Made by a program: the position numbers and the translations under genes. Below the pieces are notes generated by a model. That model was not told where the DNA came from and ran no database searches. It saw nothing but the letters and a program-made list of their open reading frames with translations. Below are positions 9,253-17,385 of a DNA stretch of 64,000 nucleotides, piece by piece. Each line of letters opens with the position of its first letter. Positions within the stretch are counted from its first letter, which is position 1. This DNA is from Actinotignum schaalii_C (lineage in GTDB: Bacteria > Actinomycetota > Actinomycetes > Actinomycetales > Actinomycetaceae), in NCBI RefSeq assembly GCF_034119425.1, contig NZ_JAWUEL010000007.1, positions 21,326-85,325 on the forward strand. Direction: 5' to 3'.

Positions 9253-10662
9253 ATGGCCGCCACTCGACCAGGTGATATTCCACGTGATCGTATCGCTCAG
9301 GCTATTAACACCCTGCCCACCCAGGTTGCTGGCTCCCGGGCGGGTAGCGATAGTGGCGGTGAGGAGAGCGCCGGAGGGGCAGCGTCGTCGACCTTAGTAC
9401 GGGCAGGCGATGCGGAGAATTCCGGCAGCGGTGAACAAAGCGGCTCCGGGAACTCGGAGGCCGGCCGCGGCGCGGACGGGAGTAGCGGCGGGGATTTCGG
9501 GGTGAAGCTGCTGCACGCGGCGGCGCTCCTCACCATCGTCTGCGTGGGTCTCTACCTCATTCACGATTTTGTGGGGCCGGTGTTCCTGGCCCTCACCCTG
9601 GTGCTGACGGTGCGCCCGATACACCGCCTGCTGCTGCGCCACCGCGTGCCGCGGTGGCTGTCCGGAACGCTGACCGTCTCCATTATTGTGGTGGTGCTCC
9701 TCGCGGTGGTGGGTTTGACGGCGTGGTCCCTGGCCGGGCTGCCACGCACCCTCATGAGCTACGAAGATAAATTCACCAAGCTCTTCCAGGACACCATGAC
9801 CTGGCTGGAAAGCCTGGGGCTCAGCACCGATCAGCTCAGCCAGCGCCTGGCTGACGTGCTCAATATGGACACGATTATTTCGCTGCTCAGCCAGGCGTCC
9901 GGGGCACTCATGAGCGTGGGGAGTCTCATGTTTGTGCTGGCGCTCGCGATTTTCTTCATCACGATCGACACGCTGTCCGTGCCGGCGCGCGCCCGGATCG
10001 TGCGCGATCACGATCCGGATCTCTACCGTGCCCTGGCCTCCTTCGAGGGGCGGGTGCGCCAATACTGGCTGGTGGCCACCCTCTTCGGGTTGCTGGTATC
10101 CACCCTCAATTATTTCGTCATGATGTGGCTGGGGATTCCGCTGGCACTGGCCTGGGCGCTGTGGACCTTTGTTACGAATTACATCCCGAATATTGGTTTC
10201 ATCCTCGGTGTGATCCCTCCGGCGCTCATGGGCCTGGTGGATAGTGGGCCGGCCACCGCGCTGTGGATTCTGGTGATTTTCACCTTCCTTAATGTCACGA
10301 TTCAGGGCGTGCTGCAGCCGAAGATCGTGGGAGATGCGGTGGGACTATCCACTACCGTCACGTTCCTGTCGCTGCTGTTCTGGGCGGTGGTGCTCGGGCC
10401 ACTCGGAACTATTCTTGCTGTTCCGCTCACCCTGTTTATCAAGGCGATTTTCGTGGATTCTTCTTCGCGTTCGCGCTGGGTGGAGGCTTTCCTCGTGCCC
10501 GAATCGAATGCGGAAACGCGCGCCGATCGCGGCGTTTACGATCTTGATGAACCGGTGCGGGAAATTTATCGTGATTTCACCTCGCGGGATTCGGAGGTGC
10601 GAACCAAGATGCGGGACCTGCGGAAGATTTCGCGGCGTCGTAAGAAAGGGATCCGCGGGTAG
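9253..10662 (+). CDS. AI-2E family transporter (PF01594)
   Basis: 469 residues. A low-complexity Gly/Ser/Glu cytoplasmic N-terminus (to about residue 75) is followed by paired membrane segments (about 80-150), an amphipathic region, and a C-terminal membrane block with GIPLALAWALWTFVTNYIPN and LQPKIVGDAVGLS, both hallmarks of the family. Members are diverse and include AI-2 exporters and Na+/H+ antiporters, so the substrate is not assigned. The start at 9253 (MAATRPGD) has GGAGG 6-7 nt upstream. An in-frame ATG at 9202 lacks a ribosome site. The basic tail (RKISRRRKKGIRG) is cytoplasmic. Confidence 0.88.
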   Translation: MAATRPGDIPRDRIAQAINTLPTQVAGSRAGSDSGGEESAGGAASSTLVRAGDAENSGSGEQSGSGNSEAGRGADGSSGGDFGVKLLHAAALLTIVCVGLYLIHDFVGPVFLALTLVLTVRPIHRLLLRHRVPRWLSGTLTVSIIVVVLLAVVGLTAWSLAGLPRTLMSYEDKFTKLFQDTMTWLESLGLSTDQLSQRLADVLNMDTIISLLSQASGALMSVGSLMFVLALAIFFITIDTLSVPARARIVRDHDPDLYRALASFEGRVRQYWLVATLFGLLVSTLNYFVMMWLGIPLALAWALWTFVTNYIPNIGFILGVIPPALMGLVDSGPATALWILVIFTFLNVTIQGVLQPKIVGDAVGLSTTVTFLSLLFWAVVLGPLGTILAVPLTLFIKAIFVDSSSRSRWVEAFLVPESNAETRADRGVYDLDEPVREIYRDFTSRDSEVRTKMRDLRKISRRRKKGIRG

Positions 10663-10812
10663 CTGCGGTTGCGGCGCCGCGCAACTCCGGTTCAGTGCGG
10701 GGCGGCGGGTCGCAGGCGTTGCGGGTAGCTTGGGCCACGCGGGTTAGCCACGAGCGCGTGACCTGAGGCAGACTAGATACGCGGCGCGACCGCGCGCCGG
10801 TAGGGAGTAACG

Positions 10813-13074
10813 ATGGCTGGAACGCGAACGGGTCGGACACAGAAGGAGCGCACGCGCACGCAAGCTGGGCGCGGCGCAGTTCCCGCGGGTCGTGCCGGAG
10901 CGCGCCGGGGCGGACCGGGCGCTGGCGCGCGCCGCAAGCGCTCCGTATGGAATTATCCGCGCCGTGGTAAGGGGCCGATTCACCGTTGGATTCCCTCGTG
11001 GCGTTTCGTGCTCGGGCTGTTCTTCACCCTGGGCTTCGGCGGGCTGGTTGCCCTGGTGACCCTCTACATTTTCCTACCTGTCCCCAGCCCCGATGATATT
11101 GCGACCGCGGAAAAAACCACTCTCTACTACCGCGATGGCAGCACCGAATTGGGCAGCATGTACGAGGTGAACCGCACCCCGGTCCCCCTGGAATCCCTAC
11201 CGGATTACGTGGGGAATGCGGTGGTTGCTTCCGAAGACCGCACCTTCTACTCCAATTCCGGGATTGACCTGGGTGGCATTGCGCGCGCCGTCGTCAATAA
11301 TATCCGCGGCGGGGCGCGCCAGGGCGGCTCCACCCTCACCCAGCAGTACGTGGAAAACTACTACCTGGGCACCACCACCGATTACATCGGCAAAGTGAAA
11401 GAAGCCGTACTCGCGGTCAAGGTGGATCGCAATTCCTCCAAGCAGGACATTCTGGAAAACTATCTCAATACGATTTACTTCGGGCGCGGCGCCTACGGCA
11501 TCGAAAGCGCGGCCCAGAACTACTTCGGGATTCCCGCCGCGCAGCTGAGCCTGGACCAGGCCGCGCTCCTCACCGCGGTTATTCCGGCGCCCTCCGCCTG
11601 GGACCCGGCGGTTGATCCGGAGCGAGCTGCCCAACGTTTCGACCGGGTCATTAACCGCATGCTCGAAGACGGCTATATCACCGCTGACCAGGCCGCGGGT
11701 GCCACCATGCCCGCGACCATCGAGTATGTTGCAGCCAAGCAATTCAGCGGAACGAACGGCTACCTGCTGGCCGCCGCCCAGCAGGAACTTATCGCCACGG
11801 AAAAGTTCACCGAGGACAGCCTCAACCGGGGTGGCTATACGATTGTCACCACACTTGACTCGACCATGCAGCAGGCCGCGGTCGATGTCGTCAATGCGCT
11901 CCCCAAGGACCGCCCGGAGAACAACTACGTGGGCATGCTTTCCGCGGACCCCTCCACCGGCGGTATTTACGCGATGTACGCCGGCGCGGACTATCAGGAA
12001 CGCCAGCGCAATACCGTCACGCAGGATCGCGCTCAGGCCGGATCAACATTCAAACCCTTCGGCGCGCTCGCGGCCCTCAAGCAGGGCAAATCCATCGACG
12101 GCACCTATTACAATTCCCCCGCGGAACTAAAAATTGGCGATATCACGATCAGTAATTTCGACGACGCCAATATGGGCAATATCAATATGCGCACAGCTAC
12201 CGCGAACTCGGTGAATACGTACTATGCGCAGCTCAACGAGGAAGTGGGGCCGCGCAATACCCGCGCCGCCGCGATTGAGGCCGGGATCCCGGAGACCACG
12301 CCGGGCCTGGATAATTCCCTCACCAATGTGCTCGGTTCGGCTTCGCCCACCAATAAGGAACTCACCCAGGCTTTCGCAGGGTTCGCCAACCGCGGGGTGA
12401 GTGTGCCCCTCCACCTGGTCAGCGAGGTGCGTGACGCGCAGGGAACCGTGGTGTACCGCGCGGATACGGCCGGTAAGCGGGTGCTCGACCAGCGTGTTGC
12501 CGATAATCTCAACGAACTGCTCCAGGAGCCCACCGGCCCGCGCGGGACCGCGGATCGGGCCGGGCGGCTCGGCTTCCAGGTGGCCGGGAAAACCGGGACT
12601 TCCACGGATTTGAAATCCGCGTGGTTCGTGGGCTACAACCCGAAGATTATTACCACGGTGAATATGTTCCAGATCGGGCCGAACGGTGAGGAAGAATCGC
12701 TGGGCGGCTGGGGTGCTTACCCGTGGGGTATCGGCGGGAACGGCTACCCGGTGGATATGTGGGTGGACTTCATGAAGGCCGTTACGGGCGGTATGGATTT
12801 GCCGAAATTCCCCGAACCGGAGCTTATTGGGGATAAGCGCCCCAGCTACCGCCCCACGCGCCCCGAACCGGTGGAAGAAGTAACGACGACGCCCGAACCG
12901 AGCGCGGAGCCTACCGAGCAGCCCGCGCCGGCCACCGAGGCGCCGGAGCCTGAACCGAGCGCGACCGTGCCCCCGGAGCTGCAGCCCACCCGGATGCCCG
13001 CCCCGCCCACGGAAACGATCCCGCTGCCTACAGAGCCGGCCGAACGTGAGGGCGTTCCCGGTGCGGTTGGTTAA
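10813..13074 (+). CDS. Class A penicillin-binding protein (bifunctional glycosyltransferase/transpeptidase)
   Basis: 753 residues. A basic Arg/Gly-rich cytoplasmic tail (1-60), one membrane anchor (about 65-92), then a GT51 glycosyltransferase domain with EDRTFYSNSGID and GGSTLTQQ, which polymerises lipid II. The transpeptidase domain has all three catalytic motifs: STFK (Ser411), SVN (Ser466) and KTGT (Lys593). It therefore should both extend and cross-link peptidoglycan outside the membrane. The C-terminal about 90 residues are Pro/Glu/Thr-rich and probably extend into the wall. The ribosome site GGGAGTAACG precedes the ATG. It is PonA-like, but the exact paralogue cannot be fixed. Confidence 0.95.
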   Translation: MAGTRTGRTQKERTRTQAGRGAVPAGRAGARRGGPGAGARRKRSVWNYPRRGKGPIHRWIPSWRFVLGLFFTLGFGGLVALVTLYIFLPVPSPDDIATAEKTTLYYRDGSTELGSMYEVNRTPVPLESLPDYVGNAVVASEDRTFYSNSGIDLGGIARAVVNNIRGGARQGGSTLTQQYVENYYLGTTTDYIGKVKEAVLAVKVDRNSSKQDILENYLNTIYFGRGAYGIESAAQNYFGIPAAQLSLDQAALLTAVIPAPSAWDPAVDPERAAQRFDRVINRMLEDGYITADQAAGATMPATIEYVAAKQFSGTNGYLLAAAQQELIATEKFTEDSLNRGGYTIVTTLDSTMQQAAVDVVNALPKDRPENNYVGMLSADPSTGGIYAMYAGADYQERQRNTVTQDRAQAGSTFKPFGALAALKQGKSIDGTYYNSPAELKIGDITISNFDDANMGNINMRTATANSVNTYYAQLNEEVGPRNTRAAAIEAGIPETTPGLDNSLTNVLGSASPTNKELTQAFAGFANRGVSVPLHLVSEVRDAQGTVVYRADTAGKRVLDQRVADNLNELLQEPTGPRGTADRAGRLGFQVAGKTGTSTDLKSAWFVGYNPKIITTVNMFQIGPNGEEESLGGWGAYPWGIGGNGYPVDMWVDFMKAVTGGMDLPKFPEPELIGDKRPSYRPTRPEPVEEVTTTPEPSAEPTEQPAPATEAPEPEPSATVPPELQPTRMPAPPTETIPLPTEPAEREGVPGAVG

Positions 13075-13123
13075 GCGCGGGCTAGTGCGCTCCACGCTCT
13101 CGAAGTGTGAGCCACCCGCGTTT

Positions 13124-13129
13124 TAGACT
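13124..13129 (+). promoter_or_regulatory. Leaderless-type -10 hexamer (TAGACT)
   Basis: TAGACT ends exactly 6 nt before the ATG at 13136, so the transcript would begin at or next to the start codon. GGAG in the spacer is too close to the ATG to act as a normal ribosome site. Confidence 0.5.
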
Positions 13130-13135
13130 GGAGTC

Positions 13136-14221
13136 ATGAAGATCTATCCCTTCTGGGCGCGGGAGAGCGCCCCGGTATCTACCACCTCGGGGCCGGCCAC
13201 GGTGGCGCAATGGGGCTGGTCCGCGAATTCGGAAGAAGAAGCGCAAAAAGTCGCGAGGGTGCGGCTGCAGCGCCTCGTTGATCGCATTGCTGAACTCGGT
13301 CATTTTCCGCGCGAACGCCAAGCGCGCGCGGAATACTATCCGGGCACCCCGCTGCGCGAAGAGATTCTTTCTGTTCTCAGCACGGAGAACGGCACTCCTA
13401 CCTGTGCGGTCACGCGGAACCGCTACGGAGCCGAAGTTCTCAATACGTCGGATATCCTCATCGCGGATGTGGACGTTCCCGAATTAGAAGAAGCAGCCCG
13501 CGCCCGCGGCCGCAAACGAGCCGGTAGGCGAGCCGGGGAACATGCGGCAGGATCCCCCAAGAAGCCCGGTTTCTTCGCTCGACTTTTCGGGTTCGGCGCG
13601 CAGAAACAGGAGCGGCCCGCCGGATCGGCTTTTGATCCCGCACCGGAACCGGCATCGACTACCGTGTCGAACACCGCCTCCGATCCCGCCTCCATCCCGG
13701 GGCTCATCACCGAAACGGCGCCGGTACGCCAGTACATGATCGAAGCTGAACTCATTGCCTTTGACCGGATTGAACATTTCGCGCGGCTCAATGCAGCATG
13801 GCCGATTTTCGTCTACCGCACCTTCAAAGGTTTCCGCGTCATCGTGGCGGTCGAAGGTATTGCCGCGGACTCCGGGGAAGCGCAGATGATCCTCAACCAG
13901 CTCGGTTCCGACCCGCTCTATATGCGCCTGTGCCGGGTGTACGAATCGTACCGGGCGCGCCTCACCGCCAAACCTTGGCGAGTTGGGATCGCGGCGCCCA
14001 GCGTGCGCTGGCCCGAGTACGATGCGTCGTCGGCGCTCTGCGATCCGGTTGCGCACGAGGAAATGCTCCGGTGGTTGACGCAGTACGACGCCGCCCGCAC
14101 CGGCCACGCCACCACGCGCTTCATTGCTGCGTTCGGGCCCGCTCCCACCGGGCGAGCCGCGGAGGTGGTCGAGCTGCACGCGCGCGTGACCGGAGCGGAG
14201 TCCGGACTGCCACTCGCCTAG
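13136..14221 (+). CDS. Conserved hypothetical protein (unknown function)
   Basis: 361 residues, no signal peptide or membrane segment. Two conserved-looking blocks are separated by a charged, low-complexity linker (about 120-190). The N-terminal block ends NRYGAEVLNTSDILIADVDVPE. The C-terminal block contains FVYRTFKGFRVIVA and LGSDPLYMRLCRVYESYRAR. From memory, similar blocks (NxYGxxVLNT, LGSDPLYxxLC, RARLTPKPWR) occur in uncharacterised proteins of many bacteria, so this looks like a widespread family of unknown role. The linker contains KKPGFFARLFGFG and may tether the two halves. It probably forms its own transcription unit between the PBP gene and a convergent TetR gene. Confidence 0.75.
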   Translation: MKIYPFWARESAPVSTTSGPATVAQWGWSANSEEEAQKVARVRLQRLVDRIAELGHFPRERQARAEYYPGTPLREEILSVLSTENGTPTCAVTRNRYGAEVLNTSDILIADVDVPELEEAARARGRKRAGRRAGEHAAGSPKKPGFFARLFGFGAQKQERPAGSAFDPAPEPASTTVSNTASDPASIPGLITETAPVRQYMIEAELIAFDRIEHFARLNAAWPIFVYRTFKGFRVIVAVEGIAADSGEAQMILNQLGSDPLYMRLCRVYESYRARLTAKPWRVGIAAPSVRWPEYDASSALCDPVAHEEMLRWLTQYDAARTGHATTRFIAAFGPAPTGRAAEVVELHARVTGAESGLPLA

Positions 14222-14274
14222 AGCTAGCTCGCCGGGCGCCTCAAGTTGGGCCTTTCGGCTTCCTGCACGGTGAC

Positions 14275-14946
14275 CTAGAGCTGAAGGGTTCCCGCCCACT
14301 GGTTGGCGACCGTATCAAGGTAGCCGAGGTGGTCGTCGAACAGGCCGGCGTATCTTTCGGTCATCTCCAGGGTGATGGTTCCTACCAGTTCCGTCCACGC
14401 GCGGATCACGGAGACGATGAGGCCGTCCGGGAGCTCGGCCAGCTCCGCATCGAGGGAACCGAAGGTCATGCGAATTCGCCATAAATCCACACCGAGCGCG
14501 CGGGTTTCCGGGCCGGTCAGGGCCTTATTGCGCCCACCTTTCGCGATGCGAGCCAATTCGAGGGGGACGCGCAGGGCCGCGGCCGTGGTCATTTCCGGAT
14601 TGGAAAAATCAATGGCGCTGGCACCGTAAATAAGCGAGAAACGATTCGGGTAAGCAAGGGCCCAGGTGTGGGCGGCACGCCAGGCCGCCACCCAGCGTTC
14701 CCGCCCCGACATCTTCTGGTCCGCCGCCTGGCGCATTGACCCGGCCAGGTCGCGGTAGGCTTCGGCCGCCAGGGTGGTGAGGAGTTCTTCGCGAGAGCGT
14801 ACGTGGCGGTAGGGAGCACCCGGGGAAAGCTCAAGGGAGCGAGCAATCGCGCGCATAGAAAGCTGTTCGGCACCGGCGCGGTCAAGCTGCGCACGGGCCG
14901 CATCCAGCAGCTTTTCCTGCATGGTGGGTGCTTCACCTTCACTCAT
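14275..14946 (-). CDS. TetR/AcrR-family transcriptional regulator (WHG-type C-terminal domain)
   Basis: 223 residues. The N-terminal helix-turn-helix reads LSMRAIARSLELSPGAPYRHVRSREELL, the standard TetR_N recognition region. The C-terminal ligand-binding half (WALAYPNRFSLIYG) resembles the WHG subfamily. The start at 14946 (MSEGEAP) has AGGAG a few bases upstream, whereas longer in-frame starts would run into non-conserved sequence. It converges on the preceding hypothetical gene and is divergent from rpsF across about 290 bp. The ligand and targets are unknown, and no obvious divergent efflux gene is adjacent. Confidence 0.88.
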   Translation of the reverse strand: MSEGEAPTMQEKLLDAARAQLDRAGAEQLSMRAIARSLELSPGAPYRHVRSREELLTTLAAEAYRDLAGSMRQAADQKMSGRERWVAAWRAAHTWALAYPNRFSLIYGASAIDFSNPEMTTAAALRVPLELARIAKGGRNKALTGPETRALGVDLWRIRMTFGSLDAELAELPDGLIVSVIRAWTELVGTITLEMTERYAGLFDDHLGYLDTVANQWAGTLQL

Positions 14947-15115
14947 AGCTCGCTCCTGTTTTTGTGCCCGGTAGGCCGCCACAATCGCGGTGGAGCGACC
15001 TAGGGAAAGTCTACCGTTCCCCCTGCGTTCAGGGCCGGGATTCTCATGGAAATACAGGCGAAAAGGCGTGGGCCGCTCCATATTTAACCATCTGGAAAAG
15101 AGTGCTGGCACCGGC

Positions 15116-15121
15116 TAGACT
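15116..15121 (+). promoter_or_regulatory. Probable -10 element of the rpsF operon
   Basis: TAGACT lies 112 bp before the rpsF start, placing transcription start near 15128 and giving a leader of about 105 nt that contains the S6:S18-type hairpin. Confidence 0.4.
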
Positions 15122-15182
15122 GAGGGACTGACCTATCTGTTCGCGGGCCTAAGCATGCGAATGGGCGGGTCAACGCATAACC

Positions 15183-15221
15183 CTTCTGCCGCGGACGGAC
15201 CGCGGCCGTTTAGACCAGAGG
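15183..15221 (+). promoter_or_regulatory. S6:S18 ribosomal-protein leader motif
   Basis: An outer stem CTTCTG/CAGAGG (15183-15188 with 15216-15221) encloses a hairpin CCGCGG-ACGGA-CCGCGG (15189-15205). A single-stranded CCG (15206-15208) and 7 nt complete the asymmetric loop. This is the layout of the known rpsF leader that imitates the S6:S18 binding site on 16S rRNA and lets the S6:S18 pair repress its own operon. The ribosome site follows directly, so binding could block translation. The assignment comes from structure read by eye. Confidence 0.65.
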
Positions 15222-15233
15222 AGGTGGGTAGAC

Positions 15234-15524
15234 ATGCGTGAATACGAGATGATGATCATCCTTTCTCCGAACGTTGACGAACGTAATTTGTCGACCAACG
15301 TTCAGAAGCTGCTCCAGGTTGTCCCCAATGAGGGCGGCGAACTGGAAAAGGTCGATATTTGGGGCCGCCGGAAGCTTGCTTATGACATTAACAAGCACTC
15401 GGAGGGCATTTACGTCGTCGTCGATATGAAGGCGACTCCCGCAACCGCAAGCGAACTTGACCGCCAGCTCGGCCTCAATGAGGACGTGCTCCGCATCAAG
15501 CTCCTGCGTCGCGAAGCAAAGTAA
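15234..15524 (+). CDS. rpsF: 30S ribosomal protein S6
   Basis: 96 residues starting MREYEMMIILSPNVDE, the classic bS6 N-terminus, with the WGRRKLAYDINKHSEGIYVV core. It binds S18 on the platform of the 30S subunit. It is the first gene of rpsF-ssb-rpsR-rplI, has the expected length, and is preceded by GAGGAGGTGGG. Its leader carries an S6:S18-type feedback motif. Confidence 0.98.
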   Translation: MREYEMMIILSPNVDERNLSTNVQKLLQVVPNEGGELEKVDIWGRRKLAYDINKHSEGIYVVVDMKATPATASELDRQLGLNEDVLRIKLLRREAK

Positions 15525-15581
15525 ACGTACCGCCAGCGTAAGAACCGAATCTGAGAAAACAACGGGGTAATAGGAGCGATT

Positions 15582-16154
15582 ATGGCAAACGAACCGGTCA
15601 TTACGATCGTCGGTAACCTCACCGCCGATCCGGAAATGCGTTTCACGTCAGGTGGTGTGGCGGTCGCGAGCTTCACGGTTGCTTCCACCCCGCGCAAGCG
15701 CAATGCCCAAACAGACCAGTGGGAAGATGGCGAACCAATGTTCGTGCGGTGCTCGGCGTGGCGGGACTACGCGGAGAACGTCGCCGAATCGCTGTCGAAG
15801 GGCATGCGCGTGCTGGTAACGGGCCGACTTACGGTCAACCGTTACCAGACCCAGAACGGAGAACAGCGCGAAGGTCTGGAACTTCAGGTTGATGAAATCG
15901 GGCCCTCGCTGCGCTACGCCAAGGCCCAGGTCACGAAAACCAGTGGCGGCGGTAATTACAACCGCGGCAACCAGGGTGGCTACGGCCAGAACCCGGGCGG
16001 TCAGGGTGCGCCAAGCGGCCAGGGCGGGCAGGGCTCCTACGGGGGTCAGGCCAGCTACAACGCCCCGCAGGGCGGCTCGGCTTACGATCCGTGGAGCCAG
16101 CAGCCGCAAGCCCCGCAGGGCGGTTCCGCCTTTGACGATATGCCCCCGTTCTAA
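15582..16154 (+). CDS. ssb: Single-stranded DNA-binding protein
   Basis: 190 residues. The N-terminal OB fold (ITIVGNLTADPEMRFTSGG, then WEDGEPMFVRCSAWRDYAENVAESLSKG across the fold) occupies about residues 1-110. A Gly/Gln-rich flexible linker follows, and the acidic tail ends DDMPPF, the tip that recruits replication and repair proteins. SSB coats single-stranded DNA in replication, recombination and repair. The gene sits between rpsF and rpsR, the conserved bacterial order. Confidence 0.97.
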   Translation: MANEPVITIVGNLTADPEMRFTSGGVAVASFTVASTPRKRNAQTDQWEDGEPMFVRCSAWRDYAENVAESLSKGMRVLVTGRLTVNRYQTQNGEQREGLELQVDEIGPSLRYAKAQVTKTSGGGNYNRGNQGGYGQNPGGQGAPSGQGGQGSYGGQASYNAPQGGSAYDPWSQQPQAPQGGSAFDDMPPF

Positions 16155-16324
16155 ATTTTCGTCTAGATTTCCGTTCTAGATTTTCGGGACTACGCACACA
16201 CCAGTTATTGACATTTTGACTCGGGCTACCGCCCCGCAGCGCGCCGCACAGTGTGACACGCGGGATTCGCGGGATTCGCGGGAATTGCGCTAGGCACGGG
16301 TCGCAGCAACATTAGGAGAAAACT

Positions 16325-16564
16325 ATGGCGAAGGGACATCTTCGCAAGCCGTTGAAGCGGAAGACCGCTCCGGTGAAGGCCATCAAGGTTGGCAATATTG
16401 ACTACAAGGACACCGCTACGCTGCGCAAGTTCATTTCGGACCGCGGCAAGATCCGCGCCCGCCGCGTGACCGGTGTCAACGTTCAGGAGCAGCGCAAGAT
16501 CGCCAAGGCGATTAAGAACGCCCGTGAGATGGCTCTGCTTCCCTACTCGAGCAACGCTCGCTAA
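16325..16564 (+). CDS. rpsR: 30S ribosomal protein S18
   Basis: 79 residues, with DYKDTATLRKFISDRGKIRARRVTG and the KIAKAIKNAREMALLPY end typical of bS18, the partner of S6. No CxxC zinc pair is visible. The ribosome site TTAGGAGAA precedes the ATG. The 170 bp before it contain a TTGACA at 16208-16213 and tandem GCGGGATTC copies, so a secondary promoter is possible. Confidence 0.97.
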   Translation: MAKGHLRKPLKRKTAPVKAIKVGNIDYKDTATLRKFISDRGKIRARRVTGVNVQEQRKIAKAIKNAREMALLPYSSNAR

Positions 16565-16575
16565 GGAGGCACATA

Positions 16576-17031
16576 ATGAAGCTCATTCTTACGCACGACG
16601 TCGAACGCCTCGGCACCGCCGGTGACGTTGTCACCGTCAAGGACGGCTACGGCCGTAACTACCTGCTGCCGCGCGGCTACGCCACTCCGTGGACCAAGGG
16701 TGCCCAGAAGCAGATCGACCAGATGGCCGAAGCGCGCCGCAAGCGCTCCATCACCGATCTGGAAGCCGCGCACGCGCTGCGCGATGCGCTTAACGAAGCC
16801 GTGGTGCAGGTGAAGAAGGCCGCCGGCGAAAACGGCCGCCTCTTCGGTGCGGTGACCTCCAAGGACATCGCCGAAGCCGCCACCGAAACCGTGGGCAAGC
16901 CGGTGGACAAGCGTTGGATCACGCTTGCTTCCCCGATCAAGTCCCTGGGCAGCTACACCGCCAAGGTGCGGGTGCATGAGGATGTCACGGCATCCCTTCA
17001 GGTGGATGTGCTGCGCGCACCCAAGAAGTAA
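16576..17031 (+). CDS. rplI: 50S ribosomal protein L9
   Basis: 151 residues. It starts MKLILTHDVERLGTAGDVVTVKDGYGRNYLLPRGYA, shown here only to the N-terminal domain boundary; a long connecting helix and C-terminal domain follow, as in bL9 of normal length. L9 binds domain V of 23S rRNA near the L1 stalk. It follows rpsR by 11 bp with an in-gap ribosome site (AAGGAGG), is the last gene of the operon, and is followed by a strong terminator. Confidence 0.97.
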   Translation: MKLILTHDVERLGTAGDVVTVKDGYGRNYLLPRGYATPWTKGAQKQIDQMAEARRKRSITDLEAAHALRDALNEAVVQVKKAAGENGRLFGAVTSKDIAEAATETVGKPVDKRWITLASPIKSLGSYTAKVRVHEDVTASLQVDVLRAPKK

Positions 17032-17059
17032 TAGCTGATAGCTAGCTGATCAGCACGCG

Positions 17060-17096
17060 AAGGCGGGGGAGAACCGGATGTGGTCTCCCCCGCCTT
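17060..17096 (+). terminator. Rho-independent-type hairpin after rplI
   Basis: A perfect 13-bp stem (AAGGCGGGGGAGA at 17060-17072 with its complement at 17084-17096) and an 11-nt loop sit 28 nt after the rplI stop. The U-tract is weak, as is usual in actinobacteria. Confidence 0.85.
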
Positions 17097-17296
17097 TGTG
17101 CTGCCCGGGCAAGTTTCGTGCCGCCGCTGCTACCGTGCCACTTGCCGTACAACACCTGTCCGCACTCCCACGGTCTCCACGAGTACGAGTCACGGGCCAC
17201 GCGTCACGGGCTCTACGAATCACGGGCCCCGAGTCACCGTCCACACGAACCTCAGAAATCACACCAGCACCTGCGAGGGTGCTAGGTCTTTTCGGA

Positions 17297-17331
17297 GGTG
17301 TACTTCGTATGTACGACATCCGCAGTACACC
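17297..17331. other. Nested inverted repeat in convergent gap
   Basis: GGTGTACT (17297-17304) pairs with AGTACACC (17324-17331) and encloses a second palindrome TCGTA-TG-TACGA (17305-17316). The gap lies between the ends of rplI and the MATE gene. It may terminate the leftward MATE gene's neighbour transcript or be a protein site. A TACGARTCACGGGCC element also occurs twice nearby (17184-17198, 17214-17228). Confidence 0.3.
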
Positions 17332-17385
17332 CCGGAAAACACATACCGGGTCCGGCGCCCTACCTCCCCGGCCCTGGGCCATGGC

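Noticed and set aside
12127..13095. Open frame antisense to the PBP gene
   Set aside because: The PBP transpeptidase motifs lie on the other strand across the same bases; the antisense product has no recognisable feature.
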